64,000 nt of DNA from Adineta ricciae (GCA_905250025.1 CAJNOJ010000063.1:1-64000), one strand, 5' to 3'; positions 1-12,000 are shown, counted from the stretch's first letter. The notes: generated from the sequence alone by a model not told the origin. A program made the numbers and translations.

Positions 1-684
1 TCCAATTGATTTGAATTTGGGGAATTTTTGTTGAGTTGAACTTTTGATTCATGATCGAAATGTATTTGACATAATCGGACATTAAGTTCGCGGTGCGATT
101 CGAACCTGCTTGAGGACACGGGTCGATACGAGCGAAAGCTTTGCGGTCGTTCCATGAACGACTTGGAAAGTACCATTCAACTGGATTTACTGTTCGATTG
201 ATTAGTTTGTCATAGTCGAGATATGAAACCAGGTTTGGCATTCGCTCATCGAAATTCAACAAATCAGGTGTAAAGGAAAATCCGTCCTTTGTTACGAACC
301 AACCTTTTCCATTCGGATCTTCTCGATCGATCGGATCACAGATTTGAAATATTTGACAAAATAAATTATTTTTTGATGGCGATTGACCATAGAATTCTAA
401 TAAACCTAACGATGTTCCATCATAACATTGAGTAAATGCAGGTGAAATGACAATGATGGAAAGATTCTGTCGACGAAAAGCCATTAACATGCCATTGGTC
501 ATATAACCGATTTCTGGAACATCGATATTTAGTTCGATAAACTTTTCAAAATGAAGATATATATTTTTAAATGTCTATTTAATGGTTATCTAACAAAACT
601 TTTTGATTTAACAAAAATGTTAGCTTCATATATACCCAAGTCAAAGAGTATGGACCGGTTCCCACAGGAAAGCACCGGAAATCA
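1..684 (-). CDS. Unrecognised extracellular-type protein, partial
   Basis: The minus strand is open from the window edge up to base 574. An upstream exon (about 636-684) joins it in frame across a 61-nt intron (donor gtatat, acceptor aaatag; phase 0). The joined peptide runs ...GTGPYSLTW then TFKNIYLHFEKF and later IDVPEIGYMTNGMLMAFRRQ. It is rich in Cys, Pro and potential N-glycosylation sites (NLS, NRT, NST), which suggests a secreted or lumenal enzyme or ectodomain. The 3' end lies outside the window, and the 5' end is unresolved because the candidate acceptor ttccag at 685-690 implies a further exon. I do not recognise the family. Confidence 0.55.
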
Positions 685-754
685 CTGGAACATGGGTAAG
701 CAAGAAAAGGTATATCAACGAACGAGAGCGAAAGAAGGAGAAAATGAGACAAAG

Positions 755-829
755 TGACCTTTGTGGAACTCGAACCCACACTTTCTGCTATCCGGGTAGA
801 TGTCGTAAGCTAGTTAGACGAGAAAATCC
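755..829 (-). tRNA. Degenerate tRNA-like element
   Basis: Read on the minus strand, a good T-arm (GTGGG / TTCGAGT / TCCAC, B-box-like GGTTCGAGTTCC) is followed by AAAGGTC, which pairs imperfectly with a 5' GGATTTT. The D stem TCGT/ACGA and an anticodon stem TCTAC/GCAGA with one mismatch are visible. The 7-nt loop CCGGATA would give anticodon GGA (Ser), but it lacks U33 and has a pyrimidine at position 37, and no long class II variable arm is present. It is probably a tRNA pseudogene or tRNA-derived element. It sits just upstream of the partial minus-strand gene. Confidence 0.4.
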
Positions 830-1248
830 AACCCGATCTCAGTATAGCGTTAGTCAGAGAAAATCATCACTAGCGCTAACATGTGAATGGTTTATATTAA
901 TTCACAATATTTGATGTTAATCATTTACTCATAATATTTGCTCTTGATCAATCATGCACGGGAAAGAAAAATGCATATTGAAGAAAAAACTTCTATTCTT
1001 TCTGGCATTCCTAAAAATGATTTTTTCATTTACACGTAGTTCAGTTTGCTTATAAACAAATTAACAGCATACTAATCGAGAACCCATCATATGATCGATC
1101 TATTCTACATTATCCGTTAGATTAAATATACAAACATGTATTTTCTATACGTTGGCGTTCTGATAATAATCTCTTCTTATTCTTTGTTTGTAATAGTTTT
1201 ATAATATATATTCAGATGTTTTTGTAGGAGAATGACGTCAGGTTTTAC
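830..1248. other. Non-coding interval
   Basis: AT-rich sequence with stops in all frames. I see no gene. It probably holds 5' flanking sequence of the CD225-type gene at 1249. Confidence 0.5.
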
Positions 1249-1779
1249 TTGAATGAAATAATTATGATTTCGGCAAATGCATCTTGGATATTTCATTCAA
1301 ATCCAAAATTGGCTACTTATCATTGGACATCAGCGGGTTGTGAAATAACAAATGAAGACGGTAGTTTTTCATTCAGTAAGATAAACTGTAAAATTGATTT
1401 TGTAATAAATCAAATTATCTGTTCAGAAAATCCGCATCAAAATTTTGTACAATTTTCAATAGATAAACAAGCGCATCCAAAACGACATGTCATATATGCA
1501 TTAATTTCTATGATATTATTTTTTCCTACTGGTAAAGTGAGATTATTGTGAAACGAAAGCAGCAGTATTAACTTTTTCTTTCTTGATCATATGTTAGGTA
1601 TTAGAGCACTTTATTATGCTTCGAAATCTTGGAAATGTGAAACTAATGGTCAATATGAACGAGCATTGATTTACTCAACTCGATCATTTTCATGGTCGAT
1701 AGCAACATTTGTCATTTCACTTTTCATCTATTTAACTATCGGGCTTTTTATTGTCATCAGTAAATCTTATCGCCATTAA
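1249..1779 (+). CDS. CD225/dispanin-family small membrane protein
   Basis: Two exons, 1249-1531 and 1598-1779, join at phase 1 (ACTG then GTATTAGA) to give 154 aa. The C-terminal half has the CD225 (IFITM/dispanin, Pfam PF04505) layout: a first hydrophobic segment (IYALISMILFFPTG), a short loop with IRALYYASKSW, a polar stretch with the typical Gly-x-x-x-Ala core (NGQYERALIYSTRSFSWS), then a second membrane segment (IATFVISLFIYLTIGLFIVI). Members are small two-segment membrane proteins affecting trafficking and fusion. The start is the first Met after an in-frame TGA at 1246. The N-terminal 75 residues are not recognised. Family assignment comes from pattern only. Confidence 0.65.
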
Positions 1780-1955
1780 TCAACGATTTCATGTAAATAA
1801 ATGAAAAAACATTGTCTCCTATATATCATATAATCAAAACGATCTAGATTGATTAATTTCTTTTAAGGTTAAAAATAAATATCTAGCTAGAAGAAAACGC
1901 AAAGCAAGATTAATGTAATAGAATGTCCTTTTGTTTATCAGAGAAAAATATCATT

Positions 1956-2335
1956 TTATTTCACTGTTATACGGAATGTTCGGATTTGCATTGGATTTAA
2001 AGCAATATTCACATCTTCGATTGAGATTTTTCTATAAGAAAATCGGAAACAAAAAAGAAGATGATCAAGAAATTTTTTCTCTGAAAACTTACACAGTGGA
2101 TCCATTTTTAATGATTTATTATCTTTAGTTATATCCATTCTAATCGTTCGATATCGTTTAAAGCTAAATTATCTGTTAATATTAATTCAACAATACCAGT
2201 AATAACGCCTTTCGTTTGGATAGTTTTTGTAAACCAAATATAGCTGCTTGAGAACAAGTTTCATCTTCGTTGATTTCAAAATAATGTTCAATACAAATAA
2301 GATATTGATTTGTGTCAATTTCATCAGTTACCTAT
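1956..2335 (-). pseudogene. Decayed C-terminus of GH38 alpha-mannosidase
   Basis: Minus-strand reading gives pieces resembling the end of lysosomal alpha-mannosidase (MAN2B1-type): a segment with IEHYFEINEDETCSQ, then in another frame GIVELILTDNLALNDIERLEW, then in a third frame DITKDNKSLKMDPL. A 60-nt intron with good GT-AG ends leads to the terminal ISIEDVNIALNPMQIRTF, matching the family's conserved ...L.PMEIRTF tail. Two frame changes have no intron between them, and no upstream catalytic domain is present. I read this as a pseudogene fragment of a glycoside hydrolase 38 gene rather than a functional gene. Confidence 0.6.
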
Positions 2336-2791
2336 TTCGACCCTCGAAAGACTAATATCAATTCGAATATAAGTAGATGTCTATATCAGTCTTACAGTAA
2401 CCGGCTAGATAGGAGTAGAAATAGATTTAGTTTTGCTTATACTTATACCATCACCCTCGCCCTCAAGATGGTATAATAGTTGAATTCAAGTTTCAAGTTG
2501 GACACTATACTGTCATCCCTCAGCTCAAGTACTAATCAACATTGTCTTCATTGATTCCTTGACTTGAATTTCGCAGAAAATCGGGTGTAAACTGTCGACA
2601 ACTATCATAACTTAATCGTGTACTCTTTCAATAGTTAACTAATGCTTTGCTTATGTTTTTTTCCTTCCTTTTGACAGTTACGACCTTTTTTTTTCTTCGT
2701 ATCGTGTCTATACATGTGAGCTTTTACTTCATTGACAAATATCGTACTTGTTTTTCTCCTTCAGATTCCAGGATATCATCGTGCAATCGAA
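2336..2791. other. Intergenic, with short repeat-family match
   Basis: No supported gene. Bases 2480-2494 are identical to part of the terminal inverted repeat of the element at 28832-29280, hinting at an eroded copy. A pyrimidine tract with AG at 2763-2764 (tctccttcag) lies 28 nt before the NadE start and may be a splice or trans-splice acceptor. Confidence 0.4.
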
Positions 2792-3695
2792 ATGCAAACA
2801 GGCAAAGTTATCGATCATATTGTCAAATGGCTAAAAGATTATACGGTTAAAAATGCCGGCGCTAAAGGTTTTACTGTTGGAATTTCGAATGGAATTGATT
2901 CGTCCGTTGTCTCGACATTATGTGCTCGCACTGGTTTACCTTTACTTGCTGTTGAATTACCTATTCATCATTCCAAACCAAAGGAAAAAGGTCAGTCAGT
3001 TCACATCGATTGGTTGAAGCAAAAATTCGGCAATGAACAAGTTCGATCATTGAATGTGAATTTAACTGATTCGTATAAAAAAGTAAAAGAAACATTCACA
3101 AACCTACAAGAAAACGAGATAACTGAATTAGCATTAGCAAATGTACAATCGCGTTTACGGATGGTAAAATGAAAACATTCTTTTTCTCAATTTCTCATCA
3201 TTTACAACTATATAGTTGAGTCTCTATTACTTTGCTCAAGTCAACGGATATCTTGTTGCTGGGACGGGAAATAAAGTCGAAGATTTCGGCATCGGTTTCT
3301 TTACGAAATATGGTAATTTGATTTGAGTGATTTTTCTTCATACTAATTTGAATTGAACAGGTGATGGTGGTGTTGATATAAGTCCTATTGGTGATTTATT
3401 GAAATCCGAGGTTCGATTAATTGCACGTGACTTAGGAATTGATCGTTCAATAATTGAAGCTGCACCGACGGATGGTCTTTTTGGAGATATGCGAACTGAT
3501 GAAGCACAGATTGGTGCGACTTATGATGAACTTGAATGGGCAATGGCACATGCGAACAAAGATAAACAATCAATGAATGAAAGACAAAGAGAAGTGACGA
3601 AAATTTATTTACAACGACATCGAGCAAATCTACATAAAATGAAAGAAATTCCTGTTTGTCGAATTCCAAAAGAATTCAAACAAGACGAATCATAA
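2792..3695 (+). CDS. nadE: NH3-dependent NAD+ synthetase, bacterial type
   Basis: Three exons (2792-3163, 3216-3312, 3361-3695) encode 267 aa, the length of short ammonia-dependent bacterial NadE. The enzyme adenylates and amidates nicotinic acid adenine dinucleotide to NAD+. Visible landmarks are an N-terminal MQTGKVIDHIVKWLKDY, the PP-loop region GFTVGISNGIDSS (residues 26-38), LANVQSRLRM, YLVAGTGNKVEDFGIGFFTKYG, DGGVDISPIGDLLKSEVR and APTDGLFGDMRTDEAQIGA. There is no glutaminase (nitrilase) domain, unlike the usual animal NADSYN1. The pyrophosphate loop, normally SGGxDS, reads SNGIDS (Asn33). Both introns interrupt conserved blocks and keep phase, so this is a eukaryotic locus and not contamination. 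It most resembles Bacteroidetes-type NadE, pointing to ancient horizontal acquisition. Confidence 0.88.
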
Positions 3696-4089
3696 TTTTT
3701 GTGTTATTTAGATAAATTTATTCCAGCATTTGTTTTTCAAATTGTGATATTCGAACAATTTTTCTTCATATTTCTTATTCATACATACAAATCATCATCG
3801 AGCAAACGACATTTTTAACCTGTTTCGATGATGTTCATAGATAAAACCGTTAATTAACTTTCAATTAGATAGAAATACACGTTTTCCTCGATGATTCATA
3901 TCTCGTCAAAACATATTCACATGCAAAACTTCATGACATGCTTTCACGTTAAACTTGACCGGAAAAATCGTACGAATATAAGCAAAATCCAAAAATTAAA
4001 GGTTAAAATAACCGAAGATTGTTCTTTTCACCCATAATAAACTACATTTATTTCAAACATAACCATATACAACAATAAATCATTACAAT
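3696..4089. other. Convergent 3' flanks
   Basis: AT-rich interval between the convergent nadE (+) and bZIP (-) genes. Candidate polyadenylation motifs are present near both ends. No gene seen. Confidence 0.5.
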
Positions 4090-4500
4090 TTAAGATTTCA
4101 TCGACAGATCAAAGTCTGAATCGATCGTCATTTTCAATGAGAAGTTGTTGTTTGTTACATCTTCTAAAGTATTCTTTGGTAGTTGAAGTTGCCTTAGTTG
4201 ATTTTCGATAATCGATGATCCACTTTCCAATTGACAAATTTGTTTGAGGAGATTCTTTTCTGAGTAATGTCGTTTGTCTTTCATTTTTCTACTTATTAAT
4301 CGATTTCGATCACGTTTGAGCAAATCATCGCCAAATATTAATAAATGTTTTGATCGATGATTTATCGTCATTGCACGTCGGTTGACTCCAATTCGAACTG
4401 CTTCATTTTCGCATCTCTTCGTCACTTTCATTGGCGAATCTTGTACAGTTGAAGTAATTAAATCATCAGAATATAAATACGAAAGATCGTTCTTAAACAT
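4090..4500 (-). CDS. Small bZIP-like (C/EBP-like) protein
   Basis: Single exon of 136 aa from the Met at 4500 (the frame stays open to a further Met at 4569). The region RDRNRLISRKMKDKRHYSEK resembles a C/EBP-type basic region (RxRNxxxxRKxxDK), followed by NLLKQICQLE...ENQLRQLQL, a short zipper-like stretch. The invariant bZIP N-x7-R appears as N-x7-K. I prefer the downstream Met because a TATA-like motif (4568-4576) overlaps the upstream ATG and would start transcription inside that frame. Likely role: nuclear DNA-binding regulator. The zipper is weak, so the call is tentative. Confidence 0.5.
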   Translation of the reverse strand: MFKNDLSYLYSDDLITSTVQDSPMKVTKRCENEAVRIGVNRRAMTINHRSKHLLIFGDDLLKRDRNRLISRKMKDKRHYSEKNLLKQICQLESGSSIIENQLRQLQLPKNTLEDVTNNNFSLKMTIDSDFDLSMKS

Positions 4501-4567
4501 GGTGTTTGCGTTTCCAATCGGGTCGTTGCGTTTGACTGTATGAAATGAAAAAGAAACGTATGCGCGC

Positions 4568-4576
4568 ATTTATATA
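4568..4576 (-). promoter_or_regulatory. TATA-like box of the bZIP-like gene
   Basis: Minus strand TATATAAAT, about 70 nt upstream of the preferred start codon at 4500. It overlaps the more upstream in-frame ATG, which argues against that ATG. Confidence 0.4.
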
Positions 4577-4994
4577 CCTATGAATATCCTTCAAAAAGTC
4601 ACCTTGATCGAGATGGCGAAATTATCAAATGATTTGATCAGTCATCGTAATTATTGACGTAAGGTGATTTTAATTAAAAGGATCAAGGTAATGATTAGAA
4701 ACAAAAGATTTTGCACAAATAATAATTGGATTTGTGGAAAATAAAATGCAAAGCTGTGCGTCAACATTTGTTTTTTCATTGTTTGATTTATTGAAACAAA
4801 GGAAAATTTCGAAAAGACGTGAAAAACGAAAATATTCATATTAAATGAGATTAGGTATATAAAAGAAGGAAAATGCGAGATTCTAGTTGTTCTACTGAGA
4901 AAACCAAGATGACATTTTGTGCAACAGCAGAAAAATAGTGTTCTTTTTTTTATCACAATAGAATGCTGTTCTGTTCCAAATTGATCGCTTGTGT
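4577..4994. other. Intergenic flank
   Basis: 5' flank of the bZIP-like gene and 3' flank of the PRPP synthetase gene. No coding signal beyond chance open frames. Confidence 0.4.
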
Positions 4995-7061
<2,067 letters not shown>

Positions 7062-8251
7062 TTTCGTAATGAGATGTTATCGATGATGGTAGTAATAATG
7101 GTACCGATCTTGACGAAGAGAAAAAAAGAACGAGAAGGGAAAACACGTTGCTTTTAATCTTGATATTATTTCGTTTATTTTCTCTTTCTTCTCTTCTCTT
7201 TAGAAATTCCGAATCCGTCATCTGATCAGCCTAATGGAAAGAAAAGCTACAATAGACGATGAATGGAAAAAAGAACACTGCATGAACTTTTCCTTTATTT
7301 TCAATATCCATTTCCTTTCTTCTTCCCCTCATTTACTATTCAACGAGTAAATATCATGTAGTACTCACCTCTCAGCAACAAACAGTTTTCTTTCTTGTTA
7401 TTGTTTTTCTCAACGATTTCGACGAGAGAATAAATAGATCAAAAGACTTTGGATATAAAGACAAGAGCAGAAAGTCGGTTCTGTTGCTTTCTTACGAGAG
7501 AAAAGATATTCGAACAGGAGGAAAATATTACCGACCATAACAGAAGACAAAAGTCACATCGTTATGTATATTCCTGTACGATGTTATTATTGGCAATGCT
7601 AACATCGAGTCGGCGCTCTCGCTACCGAAAGATAACCTACGTACGTCGAAATAAACAAGAGTATCTTAATTATCCTCTGCTGTGGAGCGAAACAAAATGT
7701 TGATGTGAAATTAATAAGCTACTTTTTTCATTTAAACTCGATACTGCTTTAGCAAATGGACCATATAAAAGGCTACGAAGACCGACCTCGAACGATGTAC
7801 CCATTAATCATAAGATTCTCGATGAGAACGAGAAAAAAATCATCTCCCTTGATCACGTTTTTTCAAGTGAGTACGGATTGAAAATACCAGTCATAATCAA
7901 GAAAAATGTATCATACCACTCGCTCATTACATCGGAGGATTTATGAATAGATGTCGCTATTGAATGCATTCAGTGATACTCAACGTATCTTCATTCGTTG
8001 GCAATTTTGACGACTGTGTCCTCATACATTGATGATCATCATCTCAACATTAGATTCTCACATCATCACTACGTTTCGCGTCTCATAACAGAAGTTGATT
8101 TCATCTTAATAAGAATTACCGAGAAAACCATCGTGCAACGGGACGACATCTTTTATCAAATTAAAACGCATGTACATATACCATCCTCAGCTCGGCTGAT
8201 GACGTTGATTAATGTTTAGTAAAGAAGAAAAGTGTTTATCTTTTGAATTCG
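7062..8251. other. Divergent upstream region
   Basis: About 1.2 kb between the PRPS start (-) and the STPR gene start (+). Several chance open frames occur on both strands, but none shows conserved motifs or convincing splice structure. It probably holds the promoters of both genes. Confidence 0.45.
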
Positions 8252-8779
8252 ATGAATGATACAACCGAATTGAATATTTGTTCAAATCAATATCACGAAC
8301 GAAGCAAAGATGTACTAACGACCAGAGAAAAACGTGCTATGTATATGGTGCGATTGCGAGGTGAAAGAGATTCCGAATATCGTCGAATTGAACGCGAAAA
8401 TAACGCTCGTGCTATGCGAAGGAAACGTTTGGAAGATCCACTTTATCGGGAAAACGAACGACAACGAAATCGTGCACATATGGCGAGAATTCGTCGAGAA
8501 AATTCACTCTATCGTCAACAAGAACACTTGAAAAATCGTGATCGAATGGCATCAAAACGTCACTCGTTGTTGCCACAACCAGCTCAAACCAATTCCATCT
8601 ATAAAACATTAGAAAACAATTTACAATCATCGCATATCTCACTCATTTCATATCAAACACATTTCGAAATCTCAACTGATCCAAAGCAACGAACTGAATA
8701 CCAATTTCTCCAGCATATTGATGTATTCTGTCGACAAAATGGTATCACTTCTCATTCCGATAATGACACGCCAAGTTAA
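8252..8779 (+). CDS. STPR-repeat protein
   Basis: Intronless, 175 aa from the ATG at 8252; the frame upstream opens only through a TTG. Residues about 28-105 hold tandem arginine-rich repeats of about 23 residues: MVRLRGERDSEYRRIERENN, AMRRKRLEDPLYRENERQRN, HMARIRRENSLYRQQEHLKN, then RMASKRHS. This is the score-and-three-amino-acid peptide repeat (STPR) pattern of silkworm FMBP-1, a basic helical DNA-binding module. The C-terminal 70 residues are low in recognisable features. Likely role: nucleic-acid-binding protein. Repeat identification is from pattern and spacing. Confidence 0.65.
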   Translation: MNDTTELNICSNQYHERSKDVLTTREKRAMYMVRLRGERDSEYRRIERENNARAMRRKRLEDPLYRENERQRNRAHMARIRRENSLYRQQEHLKNRDRMASKRHSLLPQPAQTNSIYKTLENNLQSSHISLISYQTHFEISTDPKQRTEYQFLQHIDVFCRQNGITSHSDNDTPS

Positions 8780-9012
8780 TTTGTATATAAAAGCTATTCA
8801 TAGTGATATTTCATTTGAAAATCAGTAAAGAAACTATTTGAGAGTCGAGTTGTCAAGTTTTGAATAAAATATTTATTGAAAATTTTCAAAGCAATATGTA
8901 TTTAATACAGATCAATAACCAATAAAAGCAACAAAACAAAACGAATTTTAAAATAAAGTCAGACTTCAATGAGATTAGTTCGTTTGGAAAAAAAAGAGGA
9001 GATCAAAGATTA

Positions 9013-9781
9013 TTAAGTAACTGCTAATGTTAATGAACGATATGGATTACTTGCTGAGTTCTGAAAGCCACCATCAGCATAGGGATCATCAAATAACAAA
9101 GCTTCATCGGGATTTTCACTTAAATGCGCGTTTGATGCATCTGGTTGACGATATTGCCCCAATGAAGAATTGTTATTCGAAATCGAAAAGAAGTTAAATC
9201 GACTGCGTTTGTTCAAACCAATTGAGCGAAGGAGGTTGCTAAAGCGATTGTTTGCATTTTCAGAAAAATCGGATGGATTCGATGATATATGACGGCGATG
9301 CTGATGATTTAATCGAGTATAGACAATTAGCATTGCGACGAGTAATACAATTGTTAAAAGACACGCAAGAAATATCAGAAGAACAGTTCGACCCGTACGA
9401 CGGGGTGGCTCAACATTATCTAAGCACATTCGAATGAGAAAGATCACGCGAGTTTATGTAATTTAGTTTTACTTTTTATTTCAAAACATTGGTTATTTTT
9501 CTGTTCGAAATTTATTAAACATTTTGTACAATTTGGAGCATCGATTTGACCCCCGGGACATGGCTTAACTAAATAAAGCGAGATGACAATCGATTTCAGT
9601 TGAAGTATGACATACTTGTCAATGGATTAGCTGTCGTTGTTTCTCCCAAAGCAGTTGATGGAGTTTCGTCTTAAGGAGAAAATGACGTCAACAAGAATAA
9701 TAAAAATTCAAGAAAATTACTTTGAGCAAAACAACTGACAAAAAGAAATGAAACAGCAAAGAGATTCTTGAAAAACTGCAT
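9013..9781 (-). CDS. Small type I single-pass membrane protein
   Basis: Four exons join in phase on the minus strand. Exon 1 (ATG at 9781) encodes a signal peptide (MQFFKNLFAVSFLFVSCFAQ). Exon 2 encodes a Thr/Ser-rich stalk (STALGETTTANPLT). Exon 3 encodes a Cys-rich segment (PCPGGQIDAPNCTKCLINFE) and exon 4, from 9429 downward, a transmembrane helix (VLLIFLACLLTIVLLVAMLI) and a cytoplasmic tail of about 100 residues with Asn/Ser-rich sequence and acidic NPDEALLFDDPYAD. The C-x2-C and C-x-C spacing is too short for a full EGF domain. Function unknown; the architecture suggests a surface receptor or adhesion stub. Tail motifs such as NPY could be trafficking signals. Confidence 0.7.
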
Positions 9782-10432
9782 TTTTTGTTTGACACGAGTT
9801 GTTATATACTATTATTGATCATAACAACAAATGACAATAAGAGAAAAAAACATGACGGTGAATAATGAGAAACATACAAAATGATTCATGAGTTTCTGAG
9901 CTCGTAATTTACATGAACACAAGTGACATCTATCAGATGTCGTTGCATGACTTCTGTTCTTAAAAACCTGTGAAAGCGATTCAACAGAATATCTCCAGGG
10001 ATTCTGAAAGACGATCGGTTGAGGATTCCGAATGTATTTCGCTTCACTCTCTCCCATCATGTGAGTGTGTCCAATCTAGAAAGTATTTGAAACAATAAAA
10101 TAACTACAACATTTCCTTGTATAATCGATTAGGGTGAACATTACTATCGTCTCCAAAAAAACTTTCAGAGAATGCGGCAAAATAAAAAACGAACAGTAAT
10201 CCTCCCCTAAAATTACTGTTCTTTGTCGATTACTGTACTATCTAGGATATTCTTCTCTTCACAATAAACGTCTAATTATCTATATATAATCTTGCGGTCG
10301 AAAAAATATTTCTTGTTTTTCTATTCAAACTATACAGTCATCCTAGTATGAGATGACATAAAATAAAAACTATTGCGTCGAATTGACCCCTTTTCGCCCT
10401 CAGTATCGGGTTGTTGCACACAATACAATGTG
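9782..10432. other. Intergenic, no supported gene
   Basis: Includes an 82-codon minus-strand frame (9812-10060) with a C-terminal hydrophobic segment and several Cys. It has no homology I recognise and no splice context, so I do not call it. The right end is promoter sequence of the PAN-type gene. Confidence 0.4.
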
Positions 10433-10440
10433 TATAAATA
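10433..10440 (+). promoter_or_regulatory. TATA box, PAN-type gene copy A
   Basis: TATAAATA. The inverted paralogue has the identical octamer at 17481-17488 on the minus strand at a comparable distance from its coding exon, which supports a conserved core promoter. Confidence 0.5.
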
Positions 10441-10507
10441 CCTATCCTAAGTATCACTTATACAATACTTTATCTCCCTTTGATAGCAAAGTATTGTGTG
10501 ATTATCT

Positions 10508-10984
10508 ATGTTATTTAAATTCGATATTCTTTTCCATTTAGCATTTACGAAAAGGAATTCATCAATTCTGGCTTTCACCCTTATTGCCTTTGTGGTTATC
10601 AGCCAAAGCAATGCACGGTTAATCAAACAAGACTTTGCTGATGACGATTCTGATGAAGACTTATTTGATCGAAAACGAGATGTTCCCTTCCGAGGTATTT
10701 TCAGTTCGACAATAAAACTGTTCTCATCATGAGTGAATTAAAAATCGTATTTTCTATTACAGGTTTAAAATCCGAAACCAGATGCAGGTGGTGGTGATCT
10801 GAATGGTAATTATCCAGGACGCGTTCTCACTGCTGCTGCTTGTGCTGCACTATGCGAATCATTTCCCGCTTGTGATCATTGGACATTTAACGCAGAAACC
10901 GGCAAATGTTGGCTCAAGGGTAAACCATCGCAAATGCGAAACTATGCTAATGCGTATACAGGCAGTTGTACCAAGACGATATAA
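10508..10984 (+). CDS. PAN/apple-type small secreted protein, copy A (start codon uncertain)
   Basis: Exon 1 encodes a signal-like segment (SSILAFTLIAFVVISQSNA), an acidic Asp/Glu stretch and a dibasic site (DRKRD). A GT-AG intron ending at ...aaaccag joins it to exon 2 with the cysteine pattern AACAALCESFPACDHWTF...KCWLK...GSC typical of PAN/apple domains. It is a divergent paralogue of the inverted copy at 16896-17353. The Met aligned to the paralogue's start is AGG here. The only in-frame ATG (10508) lies in what is intron in the other copy (acceptor tttccatttag). Copy A may therefore use a new start, or be dying. Confidence 0.55.
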
Positions 10985-11409
10985 ACTTAGATCAAAGTCA
11001 CAGAAAAGATCTTCAGGAGGAGATAGTTGCAATACAGTAAAACGGTGAAAGGTAAGAGAATTGCAACAAATCGATCCGTATCTCTTTATAGAAGTAGGAG
11101 CGATGCAAAGAAAGGCAAATAATTCGATAAACTATTCAAACATGTCAATTGATAACAGAGAATAAAATGCTGGACAAATGAAAAAAGAAAGATAGATATC
11201 CTGAATCAATAGCTGCAATTTGACTAGATATCATAATTAATATAAAGTATTACGCCTCATAAATGAAAGAAAATAAATCAGTCGTAATTAATCATATATC
11301 AAATGCAAATGATCTTAGCAAAAATTTATTAAATATATTCTAAATTCAATTTTTCTAAAATATGTCTTTCCATCTGTACAAAACATTACTCTTCGAGATT
11401 TTTTTAGCA
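10985..11409. other. Intergenic, no supported gene
   Basis: AT-rich 3' flank of the PAN-type copy A. No open frame of note. Confidence 0.4.
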
Positions 11410-12000
11410 ATTCGTTTCCGATCGAATCATTGTTTCACTTGTCGCAAATGGTTCGTTTTTGATCGGTGATAATGCTGGAGTTGAACAAGCACTTGTCTTA
11501 TCATCACATGTCGAAAGTGGAGATGAACATTGTTTTTCCTTTGTTGTGATCTCGATTGAGTTCCCATTTCATTCATCCTTGTGATGAGTCGCTGCATGGC
11601 ACGTTGATTCTGTTCGATGCTGATGATAATGAAGAGTTGGATGTGATCGATGTTTCGAACGTATTTGGAGAATTGGTCAAATGATGAATGTCACTGATCA
11701 CACTACCTTGACGATCACTCTTCTCTTGTAAAACATGATTTAATGGTAAATCTGATGATGAATGTGAACAATGTGATGGAGTGGAGATGGGCTGACCACT
11801 GGCAAGAGCTTGTTTGGCAAGAGAAGAACGATATGCTATAGAAATGAGAGTGAGAGTGAAGATGCTTTATTCGAAGTTTAAAACCTCGTTCTTTTTCGAG
11901 GTGACGAGTCTATTTCATGACGAAATGTTTGCTGACGTTCAGTTTCATTTTGAATCAATTTTTCTTGTTGACATGTCGAAATGACCAAAGCTTTCATCTG
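11410..12000 (-). pseudogene. Inverted, truncated copy of the CEP295-like gene
   Basis: Read on the minus strand, this is a patchwork of the gene at 19359-24998. Bases about 11850-12000 match its first two exons from the ATG (ATGAAAGC...TTGGTCATTTCGAC). About 11576-11845 match the region around 23240-23530, and about 11410-11575 match about 23940-24105. Identity is very high by eye, but large internal parts are missing and the frame is broken. One roughly 33-bp loss falls between direct copies of TGTTCGAT. The 3' end of intron 1 (aaatag) is retained, so it is a DNA-level duplicate and not a retrocopy. Confidence 0.8.

Noticed and set aside
85-110. TTCGAA-containing sequence resembling a tRNA T-arm
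   Set aside because: It lies inside a long open coding exon and lacks acceptor, D and anticodon arms.
4501-4569. N-terminal 23 residues of the bZIP-like frame from the ATG at 4569
   Set aside because: That ATG overlaps a TATA-like box, so transcription would probably begin inside it; the Met at 4500 is preferred.
9812-10060. 82-codon minus-strand frame with several Cys and a C-terminal hydrophobic segment
   Set aside because: No homologue, no splice context, no repeat of the pattern nearby; chance open frame is at least as likely.
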